Below, in pieces: positions 9,035-16,205 of a stretch of DNA of 64,000 nt. A model generated the notes under the pieces. That model saw nothing but the letters and a program-made list of their open reading frames with translations. It was not told the origin of the DNA and searched no databases. The stretch comes from Leisingera methylohalidivorans DSM 14336. Lineage in GTDB: Bacteria > Pseudomonadota > Alphaproteobacteria > Rhodobacterales > Rhodobacteraceae. How positions within the stretch are numbered: position 1 is the stretch's first letter; every line of letters starts with the position of its first letter. The DNA is taken from contig NC_023135.1 in assembly GCF_000511355.1 (NCBI RefSeq), forward strand, positions 1,452,371-1,516,370, read 5' to 3'. The position numbers and the translations under genes were made by a program.

Positions 9035-10489
9035 ATGAGTAAAGTCATCAGAAACGGCACTATCGTGACCGCTGATCTGACTTATAAGGCAGATGTTCTG
9101 GTTGAAAACGGGGTGATCACGCAGATTGGCCCCAATCTGAAAGGCGATGAGGAGCTAGACGCCACCGGCTGCTATGTGATGCCGGGCGGGATTGATCCGC
9201 ATACCCATCTGGAGATGCCCTTCATGGGCACCTACAGTTCGGATGATTTCGAGAGCGGCACCCGTGCAGGCCTTGCGGGCGGTACCACCATGGTGGTGGA
9301 CTTCGCGCTGCCGAACCCGGGCGAAAGCCTGCTGGATGCGCTGAAGCGCTGGGACAACAAGTCGACACGCGCCAATTGCGACTACTCCTTTCATATGGCG
9401 GTCACCTGGTGGGGCGAGCAGGTCTTTGACGACATCAAGACCGTGATCGAGGAACGCGGCATCAACACCTTCAAGCACTTCATGGCCTACAAGGGCGCGC
9501 TGATGGTGAATGATGACGAGCTTTATGCCTCGTTCCAGCGCCTGGCGGAGCTGGGAGGCATAGCTATGGTGCATGCCGAAAACGGCGATGTGGTGGCCGA
9601 GTTGTCGGCCAAGCTGCTGGCGCAGGGCAACACCGGCCCCGAGGCGCACGCCTACTCCCGTCCCCCGCAGGTGGAGGGCGAGGCTACCAACCGCGCCATC
9701 ATGATCGCTGACATGGCCGGTGTACCACTTTACGTGGTGCACACCTCCTGCGAGGACAGCCACGAGGCGATCCGGCGCGCGCGGATGCAGGGCAAGCGGG
9801 TCTGGGGTGAGCCACTGATCCAGCATCTGACGCTGGACGAGAGCGAGTATTTCAACAAGGACTGGGACCATGCTGCGCGCCGGGTGATGTCGCCGCCCTT
9901 CCGCAACAAGCAGCATCAGGACAGCCTATGGGCCGGTCTGCAGTCTGGATCCTTGTCAGTGGTGGCGACGGATCATTGTGCCTTTACCACTGAGCAAAAA
10001 CGCAATGGCGTGGGGGATTTCACCAAGATTCCCAATGGGACCGGCGGTCTGGAGGACCGGATGCCGATGCTGTGGACCCATGGCGTTGAAACCGGGCGGA
10101 TCACTCCGAACGAATTCGTGGCAGTTACCTCGACCAACATCGCCAAGATCCTGAATTGTTATCCGAGAAAGGGTGCAGTTCTGGTTGGCGCCGATGCCGA
10201 TCTGGTGGTTTGGGATCCGCAAAAGACCAAAACCATATCCGCAGGCACCCAGCAGTCTTCGATCGACTACAATGTGTTCGAGGGGCATGAGGTGAAGGGT
10301 TTGCCGCGCTTTACCCTGACCCGCGGTCATGTGGCGGTGCATGACGGCGAGATCCGCTGTCGGGAGGGACACGGGAAGTTTGTCGCTCGAGAGGCCAATA
10401 CGACGGTCAACAAGGCGCTCAGCACTTGGAAAGAGCTGACCGCGCCGCGCCCGGTGGAACGCGCCGGCATCCCGGCAACAGGTGTATAA
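9035..10489 (+). CDS. hydA: dihydropyrimidinase
   Basis: A 484-residue amidohydrolase that opens dihydrouracil/dihydrothymine to N-carbamoyl-beta-amino acids, the second step of the reductive pathway. The binuclear zinc site is intact: His56 and His58 (DPHTHLEMP), carboxylated Lys153 (FMAYKGALM), His180 (VHAENGD), His236 (VVHTSCEDS) and Asp313 (VATDHCAF). The start at 9035 follows AGGGAG; an upstream in-frame ATG at 8993 would add 14 unlikely residues. It stands 130 bases after the amidohydrolase and is followed by a strong hairpin before the ABC transporter genes. Confidence 0.94.
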   Translation: MSKVIRNGTIVTADLTYKADVLVENGVITQIGPNLKGDEELDATGCYVMPGGIDPHTHLEMPFMGTYSSDDFESGTRAGLAGGTTMVVDFALPNPGESLLDALKRWDNKSTRANCDYSFHMAVTWWGEQVFDDIKTVIEERGINTFKHFMAYKGALMVNDDELYASFQRLAELGGIAMVHAENGDVVAELSAKLLAQGNTGPEAHAYSRPPQVEGEATNRAIMIADMAGVPLYVVHTSCEDSHEAIRRARMQGKRVWGEPLIQHLTLDESEYFNKDWDHAARRVMSPPFRNKQHQDSLWAGLQSGSLSVVATDHCAFTTEQKRNGVGDFTKIPNGTGGLEDRMPMLWTHGVETGRITPNEFVAVTSTNIAKILNCYPRKGAVLVGADADLVVWDPQKTKTISAGTQQSSIDYNVFEGHEVKGLPRFTLTRGHVAVHDGEIRCREGHGKFVAREANTTVNKALSTWKELTAPRPVERAGIPATGV

Positions 10490-10497
10490 ATCCAGGA

Positions 10498-10526
10498 ACG
10501 GGCTGCCGAAATCGGCGGCCCGTTTT
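10498..10526 (+). terminator. rho-independent terminator after dihydropyrimidinase
   Basis: ACGGGCTGCCG and CGGCGGCCCGT form an 11-bp stem with one G-T pair and a short AAAT loop, followed by TTTTCC. It lies 25 bases before the ABC ATPase gene, so it may be a partial terminator that lowers transporter expression relative to the enzymes. Confidence 0.75.
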
Positions 10527-10550
10527 CCTGTGTGAATTTAAGGCGAAGAT

Positions 10551-11390
10551 ATGAACATGGAAACGACCACCCAGGCAATCCGACCCGAGGCCGCCGCTTC
10601 CGAAACAGTCCCCTCAAACTGTGTGATCGAAGCCCGCAATCTGGATCTGACATTTGAGACAAACGACGGGCCGGTGCATGCGCTGAAGGATGTGAGTCTT
10701 GAGGTCCACAAGGGCGAGTTTGTCTCCTTCATCGGCCCATCGGGCTGCGGAAAGACCACGTTTTTGCGATGTATCGCAGCACTGGAAACACCCACCGGCG
10801 GCAGCCTGAGCGTTAATGGAATGACGCCGGACGAGGCGCGCCGCAACCGGGCCTATGGCTATGTGTTCCAGGCGGCGGGGCTGTACCCGTGGCGGACCAT
10901 TGCCAAGAACATCAAACTGCCGCTGGAGATCATGGGATACTCCAAGGCGGAGCAGGAAAAGCGCGTTAATCAGGTTCTGGAACTTGTTGAATTGTCAGGT
11001 TTTGGTGCCAAATTCCCCTGGCAGCTGTCCGGTGGGATGCAGCAGCGGGCAAGCATCGCGCGGGCGCTGGCCTTTGACGCCGATATTCTGTTGATGGATG
11101 AACCTTTCGGGGCGCTGGATGAGATCGTGCGCGACCATCTGAACGAGCAGCTGCTGAAGCTTTGGGCGCGGACAAACAAGACCATCGGCTTTGTTACCCA
11201 TTCCATCCCCGAGGCGGTGTATCTTTCGACCAAGATCGTGGTGATGTCGCCGCGCCCCGGACGGATCCATGACGTGATCGACAGCACCCTGCCCAAGGAG
11301 CGGCCGCTGGATATCCGTGACAGTCCTGAGTTCATAGAGATTGCCCACAGGGTGCGTGAAGGGCTGCGGGCGGGGCATAGTGATGATTGA
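10551..11390 (+). CDS. ABC transporter ATP-binding protein (pyrimidine/THI5-type uptake)
   Basis: A 279-residue ATPase of the nitrate/taurine/thiamine-precursor importer class. Walker A is GPSGCGKTT (62-70), the signature LSGGMQQRASIARAL starts at 159, and Walker B is ILLMDEPFGALDE. It energises uptake through the two permeases encoded next. The binding protein is THI5/NMT1-like, a fold that binds pyrimidines such as the thiamine precursor, and the neighbours degrade pyrimidines, so uracil/thymine or a related base is the likely cargo. The N-terminal 23 residues before the ABC domain are poorly conserved. Confidence 0.9.
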   Translation: MNMETTTQAIRPEAAASETVPSNCVIEARNLDLTFETNDGPVHALKDVSLEVHKGEFVSFIGPSGCGKTTFLRCIAALETPTGGSLSVNGMTPDEARRNRAYGYVFQAAGLYPWRTIAKNIKLPLEIMGYSKAEQEKRVNQVLELVELSGFGAKFPWQLSGGMQQRASIARALAFDADILLMDEPFGALDEIVRDHLNEQLLKLWARTNKTIGFVTHSIPEAVYLSTKIVVMSPRPGRIHDVIDSTLPKERPLDIRDSPEFIEIAHRVREGLRAGHSDD

Positions 11391-11469
11391 TCCTATCAAT
11401 CGGAAATTGCAGGAACGGACAATAGAAAAGAGCCCGGCAGAGGCTCCGGAAAGTTCGAGTTTTCTGGCC

Positions 11470-11489
11470 AATTTTCTTCGAAGAAAATT
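11470..11489. promoter_or_regulatory. 20-bp perfect palindrome before permease gene
   Basis: AATTTTCTTCGAAGAAAATT is a perfect inverted repeat without spacer, ending 21 bases before the first permease start. It stands out as AT-rich in GC-rich DNA. It could be a protein-binding site or a member of a dispersed repeat family; it lacks the T-tail position of a typical terminator. Confidence 0.5.
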
Positions 11490-11510
11490 AGCGCGGGAAG
11501 GGGGCGTGTC

Positions 11511-12428
11511 ATGAAAAGCCTTGTTGCAGTCCTCACCGTGCTCACCGCCATCATCGCCCTTTGGTACGCGGCCTGTGTGCCGATGAACATCAAGGGCGTT
11601 CTGGATTCAGCCGAGCGGGCAGGCGTGGAAGTCAGCCCGGCTACCGCCAAGGCGCGCCGGCATATGAGTGAGATCGGGCTGGTGGCGAAAAACACCTTTG
11701 CCGTTGGTGAAACCTGGGTGCAGGAGCGCCCGCGCCTGCCGGCCCCGCATCAGGTGGCTGTGGAGCTGTGGCAGACCACGGCCGAGAAGAAGATCACTTC
11801 CAAACGCAGCCTGATCTATCATGCGCAGGTGACACTTTCGGCGACGCTTTTGGGCTTTGCCATCGGCACCGGGCTGGGCATTCTGCTGGCGGTGGGGATC
11901 GTGCATTCCCGCGTGATGGATATGTCGGTGATGCCCTGGGCGATTGTCAGCCAGACCATCCCGATCATCGCGCTGGCGCCGATGATCATCGTGGTGCTGT
12001 ACTCTATTGGAGTGCAGGGGATCATTCCCAAAGCGGTGATCTCGGCCTACCTCAGCTTTTTCCCGGTTGTCGTGGGGATGGTGAAGGGTCTCAGGGCGCC
12101 GGATGCGATGCAGCTGGATCTGCTGAAGACCTATAACGCCAATACTAATCAGGGGTTCTGGAAACTGCGGTTGCCGTCGTCGATGCCCTATCTGTTTGCC
12201 TCGCTGAAGATCGGCATTGCGGCATCGCTGGTGGGGGCCATCGTGGGGGAGCTGCCGACCGGAGCGGTTGCGGGCCTTGGCGCGCGCTTGCTGGCCGGAA
12301 GTTACTACGGGCAGACCGTGCAGATCTGGTCAGCGCTTTTTGCGGCGGCGATTCTGGCTGCCGCCTTGGTCGCGCTGTTGGGGCTGATGGAGAAACTGGT
12401 GCTGAAGCGGATGGGGGTGCAGGCATGA
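11511..12428 (+). CDS. ABC transporter permease
   Basis: A 305-residue inner-membrane permease of the BPD_transp_1 family. A first membrane helix (about 3-22) is followed by an unusual hydrophilic stretch of roughly 80 residues, then five further helices. The coupling helix facing the ATPase is seen in KTYNANTNQGFWKLRLP. It pairs with the permease encoded next and with the ATPase upstream. The long loop after the first helix (residues 25-100) is not usual for this family and may be periplasmic. The start has a G-rich ribosome site (AAGGGGGCGTGTC). Confidence 0.88.
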   Translation: MKSLVAVLTVLTAIIALWYAACVPMNIKGVLDSAERAGVEVSPATAKARRHMSEIGLVAKNTFAVGETWVQERPRLPAPHQVAVELWQTTAEKKITSKRSLIYHAQVTLSATLLGFAIGTGLGILLAVGIVHSRVMDMSVMPWAIVSQTIPIIALAPMIIVVLYSIGVQGIIPKAVISAYLSFFPVVVGMVKGLRAPDAMQLDLLKTYNANTNQGFWKLRLPSSMPYLFASLKIGIAASLVGAIVGELPTGAVAGLGARLLAGSYYGQTVQIWSALFAAAILAAALVALLGLMEKLVLKRMGVQA

Positions 12429-12513
12429 CTGGCTTATGGAATAGGGGCTCGGCCCTCGCCGCAGCGCGGCTCACCCGGAGTATTTGGCCCAGAAAGAAGC
12501 AGGAGGGCGCGGC

Positions 12514-13359
12514 ATGGTGATGGTTCTGCTTGCGGTGCTGGTCTGGTGTTTGGGCTGGTGGTTGAACAGCCGCCTGGCCAAGGGTCCAGCTGCGCATACC
12601 CGCGCGGTGCAGCTGCTGGTTCCGGCCGTCTTCGGCGTCACCGTGGTGGTGGTCTGGGAACTGCTGGTGCGCGGGTTGGAGGTGTCGCTGGTGATCTTGC
12701 CTGCACCCTCGGTTATCGCTGTGCGCTTTGCCTCCAGCATGCCGATCCTGTGGCAGGACTTTGCCCAGACCATCCTGAAGGGGGCGCTCGGCGGCTATGT
12801 GATCGGCTGCGGCGCGGCGTTCCTGACCGCGATCCTGGTCGACCGCAGCGACTTCCTCCGGCGCGGGCTCCTGCCGGTGGGGAATTTCGTTGCCGCGCTG
12901 CCGATTGTGGGCACCGCGCCGATCCTGGTGATGTGGTTCGGTTTCGACTGGCATTCCAAGGCCGCCGTTGTTGTCGCCATGGTGTTCTTTCCAATGCTGG
13001 TAAACACGGTGGCGGGCTTGCGGGAAACCTCGGCCATGCAGCGCGATCTGATGCAAACCTATGCAGCAAGTTACTGGCAGGCATTTTTCAAGCTGCGTTT
13101 GCCGGCGGCGCTGCCTTTTGTCTTCAATGGGCTGAAGATCTCCACCACCCTGGCGCTAGTCGGTGCGATTGTGGCGGAGTTTTTTGGCTCGCCCACTGTT
13201 GGGATGGGCTTTCGTATCTCTACCAGCGTGGGCCAGCTGGCGCTGGACATGGTCTGGGCAGAGATTGTGGTGGCAGCACTGGCAGGATCGGCCTTTTACG
13301 GGCTGATGGCACTAATTGAGAAAACACTGACTTTCTGGCACCCGTCGCAACGGGGGTGA
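12514..13359 (+). CDS. ABC transporter permease
   Basis: The second 281-residue permease of the importer, with about six helices. The coupling motif is QTYAASYWQAFFKLRLPAAL. ATG at 12514 is set by AGGAGG at 12501-12506 with seven-base spacing; a frame open from 12484 lacks such a site. Two different permeases imply a heterodimeric channel. The 85 bases between the two permease genes contain a copy of a motif seen in several other gaps of this window (see findings). Confidence 0.9.
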   Translation: MVMVLLAVLVWCLGWWLNSRLAKGPAAHTRAVQLLVPAVFGVTVVVVWELLVRGLEVSLVILPAPSVIAVRFASSMPILWQDFAQTILKGALGGYVIGCGAAFLTAILVDRSDFLRRGLLPVGNFVAALPIVGTAPILVMWFGFDWHSKAAVVVAMVFFPMLVNTVAGLRETSAMQRDLMQTYAASYWQAFFKLRLPAALPFVFNGLKISTTLALVGAIVAEFFGSPTVGMGFRISTSVGQLALDMVWAEIVVAALAGSAFYGLMALIEKTLTFWHPSQRG

Positions 13360-13446
13360 GGGAACAGCCGCTCCGCCGCGTGCGGGGCGGTTTTGCGGAA
13401 ATCTTGCGCTGGTGCCCGGCAAAGGACCGACCCAAAAAGAAAAAAC

Positions 13447-13464
13447 TTTGAACGAATGGTCAAA
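13447..13464. promoter_or_regulatory. RutR-like operator upstream of binding-protein gene
   Basis: TTTGAACGAATGGTCAAA lies 42 bases before the binding-protein start. The right half-site is a perfect TGGTCAAA and the left differs from TTTGACCA at two positions. The match and the gene order suggest RutR control of a separate promoter for the binding protein, which importers need in excess. Confidence 0.6.
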
Positions 13465-13506
13465 CCCGGGCAAGCTTAACATCATAATCAACAGGGAGAA
13501 CAGGAT

Positions 13507-14493
13507 ATGAAACATCTGATGACGGCGGCAGCGCTGGCACTGGGCACCGCAGGTGCGGCGCAGGCGGCGGATGACGTGACGCTGCAGCTGAAATGGGTGA
13601 CCCAGGCTCAGTTCGCCGGTTATTACGTTGCCGCTGACAAGGGGTTCTATGAGGAAGAGGATCTGAATGTCACCATCCTGCCTGGCGGCCCTGATATTGC
13701 GCCGACCCAGGTGATTGCCGGCGGCGGCGCCGATGTGACGGTGGAATGGATGCCCGCGGCGCTGGCAGCACGTGAAAAGGGCCTGCCGCTGGTTAATATC
13801 GCGCAGCCGTTCAAATCTTCGGGCATGATGCTGACCTGCTGGAAGGACACAGGAATATCCGCACCTGCGGACCTTGCCAACCGCACCCTGGGCGTTTGGT
13901 TCTTTGGCAATGAATTTCCTTTCATGAGCTGGATGAGTCAGCTGGGGATTTCCACCGAAGGCAAAGGCGAGGAGGGCGTTGAGGTATTGAAGCAGGGCTT
14001 CAACGTCGATCCGCTGCTGCAGCGCCAGGCGGATTGCATCTCGACCATGACTTATAATGAATACTGGCAGATCCTTGATGCTGGTGTTGGTGCGGATGAG
14101 CTGATCACTTTCAAGTACGAGGATCAGGGTGTGGCGACGCTGGAAGACGGTTTGTATGTGCTGGAAGAAAACCTCGACGATCCGGAGTTCGTTGACAAGA
14201 TGGAGCGTTTTGTGCGGGCCTCGATGAAGGGCTGGAAATACGCTGAGGAAAACCCGGACGAGGCGGCGGAAATTGTACTCGACAATGATGCGTCCGGTGC
14301 CCAGACCGAGACCCACCAGAAACGCATGATGGGCGAGATTGCCAAACTGACCGCGGGCAGCAATGGTGCGCTGAATCCGGCGGATTATGAGCGGACGGTT
14401 TCAACGCTAATGGGCGGTGGCTCGGACCCGGTCATAACCAAAGTCCCGGAAGGCGCTTGGACCCACGCTATCACCGATGCGGCTTTGAAATAG
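13507..14493 (+). CDS. ABC transporter substrate-binding protein, NMT1/THI5-like
   Basis: A 328-residue periplasmic binding protein. The signal peptide MKHLMTAAALALGTAGAAQA is followed by a mature start ADDVTLQLKWVTQAQFAGYYVA, typical of NMT1/THI5-like proteins that bind pyrimidine compounds. It captures the substrate for the two permeases. The ribosome site is AGGGAGAACAGGAT. The gene is last in the transporter set and followed by a strong terminator; its own promoter probably carries the RutR-like site at 13447. The ligand is inferred from the neighbouring uracil-degradation genes. Confidence 0.92.
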   Translation: MKHLMTAAALALGTAGAAQAADDVTLQLKWVTQAQFAGYYVAADKGFYEEEDLNVTILPGGPDIAPTQVIAGGGADVTVEWMPAALAAREKGLPLVNIAQPFKSSGMMLTCWKDTGISAPADLANRTLGVWFFGNEFPFMSWMSQLGISTEGKGEEGVEVLKQGFNVDPLLQRQADCISTMTYNEYWQILDAGVGADELITFKYEDQGVATLEDGLYVLEENLDDPEFVDKMERFVRASMKGWKYAEENPDEAAEIVLDNDASGAQTETHQKRMMGEIAKLTAGSNGALNPADYERTVSTLMGGGSDPVITKVPEGAWTHAITDAALK

Positions 14494-14509
14494 ATAAGCC
14501 ATAGACCTT

Positions 14510-14550
14510 GAAGATCCGCCGGGGTTTTGATGCCGGCGGATCTTCCGTTT
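14510..14550 (+). terminator. strong rho-independent terminator
   Basis: GAAGATCCGCCGG pairs with its exact complement CCGGCGGATCTTC across a loop containing GGTTTTGATG, followed by CGTTT. It closes the transporter genes. Confidence 0.8.
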
Positions 14551-14642
14551 GATCCCCGCGCAATATTGACAAAATCCCAACAATTCTCTGGCAATATTAA
14601 AATACATCCCTGAGGTGTCTGTTTTTGTGTTAGAGTTGCCTT

Positions 14643-15554
14643 ATGGGAGAGATGCGTGCTCATATCCCTGATCGGCAAAAGCAATCCGGATACCCGCCGC
14701 AATACTTGTGCCTTTGCCCTCAGCCAGACGATATTGCGTGCCATGCACGGTCTGCAGCGCACGGAAGGCCTGCATTGCTGGATGTCGCCAGCAGAAGCTG
14801 CGAACTGCCGCTGATGGATCTCTGCCAGACGGCGCACCAGCGCAAGCTGGAGACCGGACGGGCCCAGATTCTGTTGCTTTACGAAGTGGAGCCGCTGGGG
14901 CTGGAGCTGGCGGCGACTTGGCAGGTTGACGTGATTCCGGTTTCGGTCTGCTGCCTGCAACAGATTACCCACACTGATTTGCTGCACGCCTTGGCCTGCG
15001 GTTTTGATGTCATTCACGTGCAGGTCTGCGCCAGCTCAGCTGACAGGCTGCATCAGCAGCAGGAAGTTGAACTGGTGCAGGTTCTGGGCGGGCTGGGCCG
15101 GGTCTTGCTGTTTGACGGGGCCGAGACTCTTGCACGACGGCTGGCAGCGGGTATTTTCCCGTTTCCTTCGGTTGCGCCGGACATAGTGGCGGTGGGCAGC
15201 CGCAGGGATACCGCACGGGCCAGCGCCGCAGCGCTGCTGCCGGCCAGTGAGGACCATGTAGTCTTGCCGGAACAGGCGCCATACGGCGCCGTCAGCCTGG
15301 ATGAAGGCCAGTGCAACCAATGCAGCAGCTGCGTGTGGGTCTGCCCGTCGGATGCCTTGAGCCTGACCGAAGACGGCGGCGCACTAAGCTTTGTGGAAGC
15401 CATGTGTTTTCAATGCGGCCTGTGCGTTTCGATCTGTCCGCAGCGGGCGCTCAGCATGGAGGCAGGGATGAATCTGTCCGCGTCTGCCGTGTTGCCGCAT
15501 CTGCTGGCGGGGCAAGGCGCGGAAGATGCAGAAGCCCCTGGTCTGGCGGAGTAG
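14643..15554 (+). CDS. 4Fe-4S dicluster ferredoxin-type protein, N-terminally truncated
   Basis: A 303-residue reading frame ending in two ferredoxin cluster motifs, CNQCSSCVWVCPSDAL and CFQCGLCVSICPQRAL, about residues 221-270. The preceding part (GRAQILLLYEVEP, then a Rossmann-like stretch to FDGAETLARRL) resembles the C-terminal half of long (about 650-residue) 4Fe-4S proteins common in Rhodobacteraceae. Those have another Fe-S region upstream and a terminal cysteine pair; both are missing here. The first 60 residues are low-quality sequence, and another frame at 14708-14929 is cysteine-rich, so a frameshift may have removed the true N-terminus. It may still be an electron carrier or already a pseudogene. 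The neighbour on the other strand is a flavin reductase. Confidence 0.6.
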   Translation: MGEMRAHIPDRQKQSGYPPQYLCLCPQPDDIACHARSAAHGRPALLDVASRSCELPLMDLCQTAHQRKLETGRAQILLLYEVEPLGLELAATWQVDVIPVSVCCLQQITHTDLLHALACGFDVIHVQVCASSADRLHQQQEVELVQVLGGLGRVLLFDGAETLARRLAAGIFPFPSVAPDIVAVGSRRDTARASAAALLPASEDHVVLPEQAPYGAVSLDEGQCNQCSSCVWVCPSDALSLTEDGGALSFVEAMCFQCGLCVSICPQRALSMEAGMNLSASAVLPHLLAGQGAEDAEAPGLAE

Positions 15555-15639
15555 GTTTGGGTTCCAGGCTTCGCAAGTGCCGTGGTGCCGGGCATTGGGG
15601 TATGCCGGGGGCCAGGGGCCTGACCTGAGACTGGCCTTT

Positions 15640-16140
15640 TCAGCTCTGCTCCAGGAAGCCGCCGTACTGGCCGCGTTTGAAGATCAGGCCTTTGCCGGGA
15701 CGGGTGGTTACGCTGGCCACTTCACCTATGATGATGGTGTGGTCACCCGCCAGATGGGCGGCAAAGCGGCGGCAGTCAAAGCGGGCAATCACCCCGTTCA
15801 AGGCCGGCGCCCCCTGGCCATTGGGCTGCCATGCTGCGGCACTGAAGTCCTCGCCGCGGGCCGCGAAATGCTTGGCCAGGCCCAGTTGGTCCTCCGCCAT
15901 CACGTGAATGGCGAAATTCTCGGCCATTACAAAGGCATCATGGCGAAGGGACGCTTTGGCCGGGCACCACAGCAATAAAGGCGGATCCAGTGACACGGAG
16001 GTAAAGCTGTTGACGGTAATGGCCAGGGGGCCGCGCGCTGTCATGGTGGTAACTACCGTCACCCCGGTGCCAAAGCAGCCGAGCGCATCGCGGTAGTCCC
16101 GGGCGGTCTCCGGCCCGGGGATGAAGCTGGTGTCGGCCAT
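15640..16140 (-). CDS. flavin reductase family protein (FMN-binding split barrel)
   Basis: A 166-residue FMN-binding split-barrel protein with the family signature TGVTVVTTMTARGPLAITVNSFTSVSLDPPLLL near residues 25-58 and GDHTIIIGEVASV near 131-143. Such proteins supply reduced flavin to two-component monooxygenases; RutF of the Rut pathway belongs here, but no RutA-type oxygenase lies in the window. It is encoded convergently to the Fe-S gene, with only 85 bases between the stops. Its partner enzyme is unknown. Confidence 0.85.
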   Translation of the reverse strand: MADTSFIPGPETARDYRDALGCFGTGVTVVTTMTARGPLAITVNSFTSVSLDPPLLLWCPAKASLRHDAFVMAENFAIHVMAEDQLGLAKHFAARGEDFSAAAWQPNGQGAPALNGVIARFDCRRFAAHLAGDHTIIIGEVASVTTRPGKGLIFKRGQYGGFLEQS

Positions 16141-16205
16141 GTTGCGCGCCTTTTATCCGTTCCGGGCAGTGACGTGCCACGCATGGCGGCGATTGTCTAC
16201 CACGT

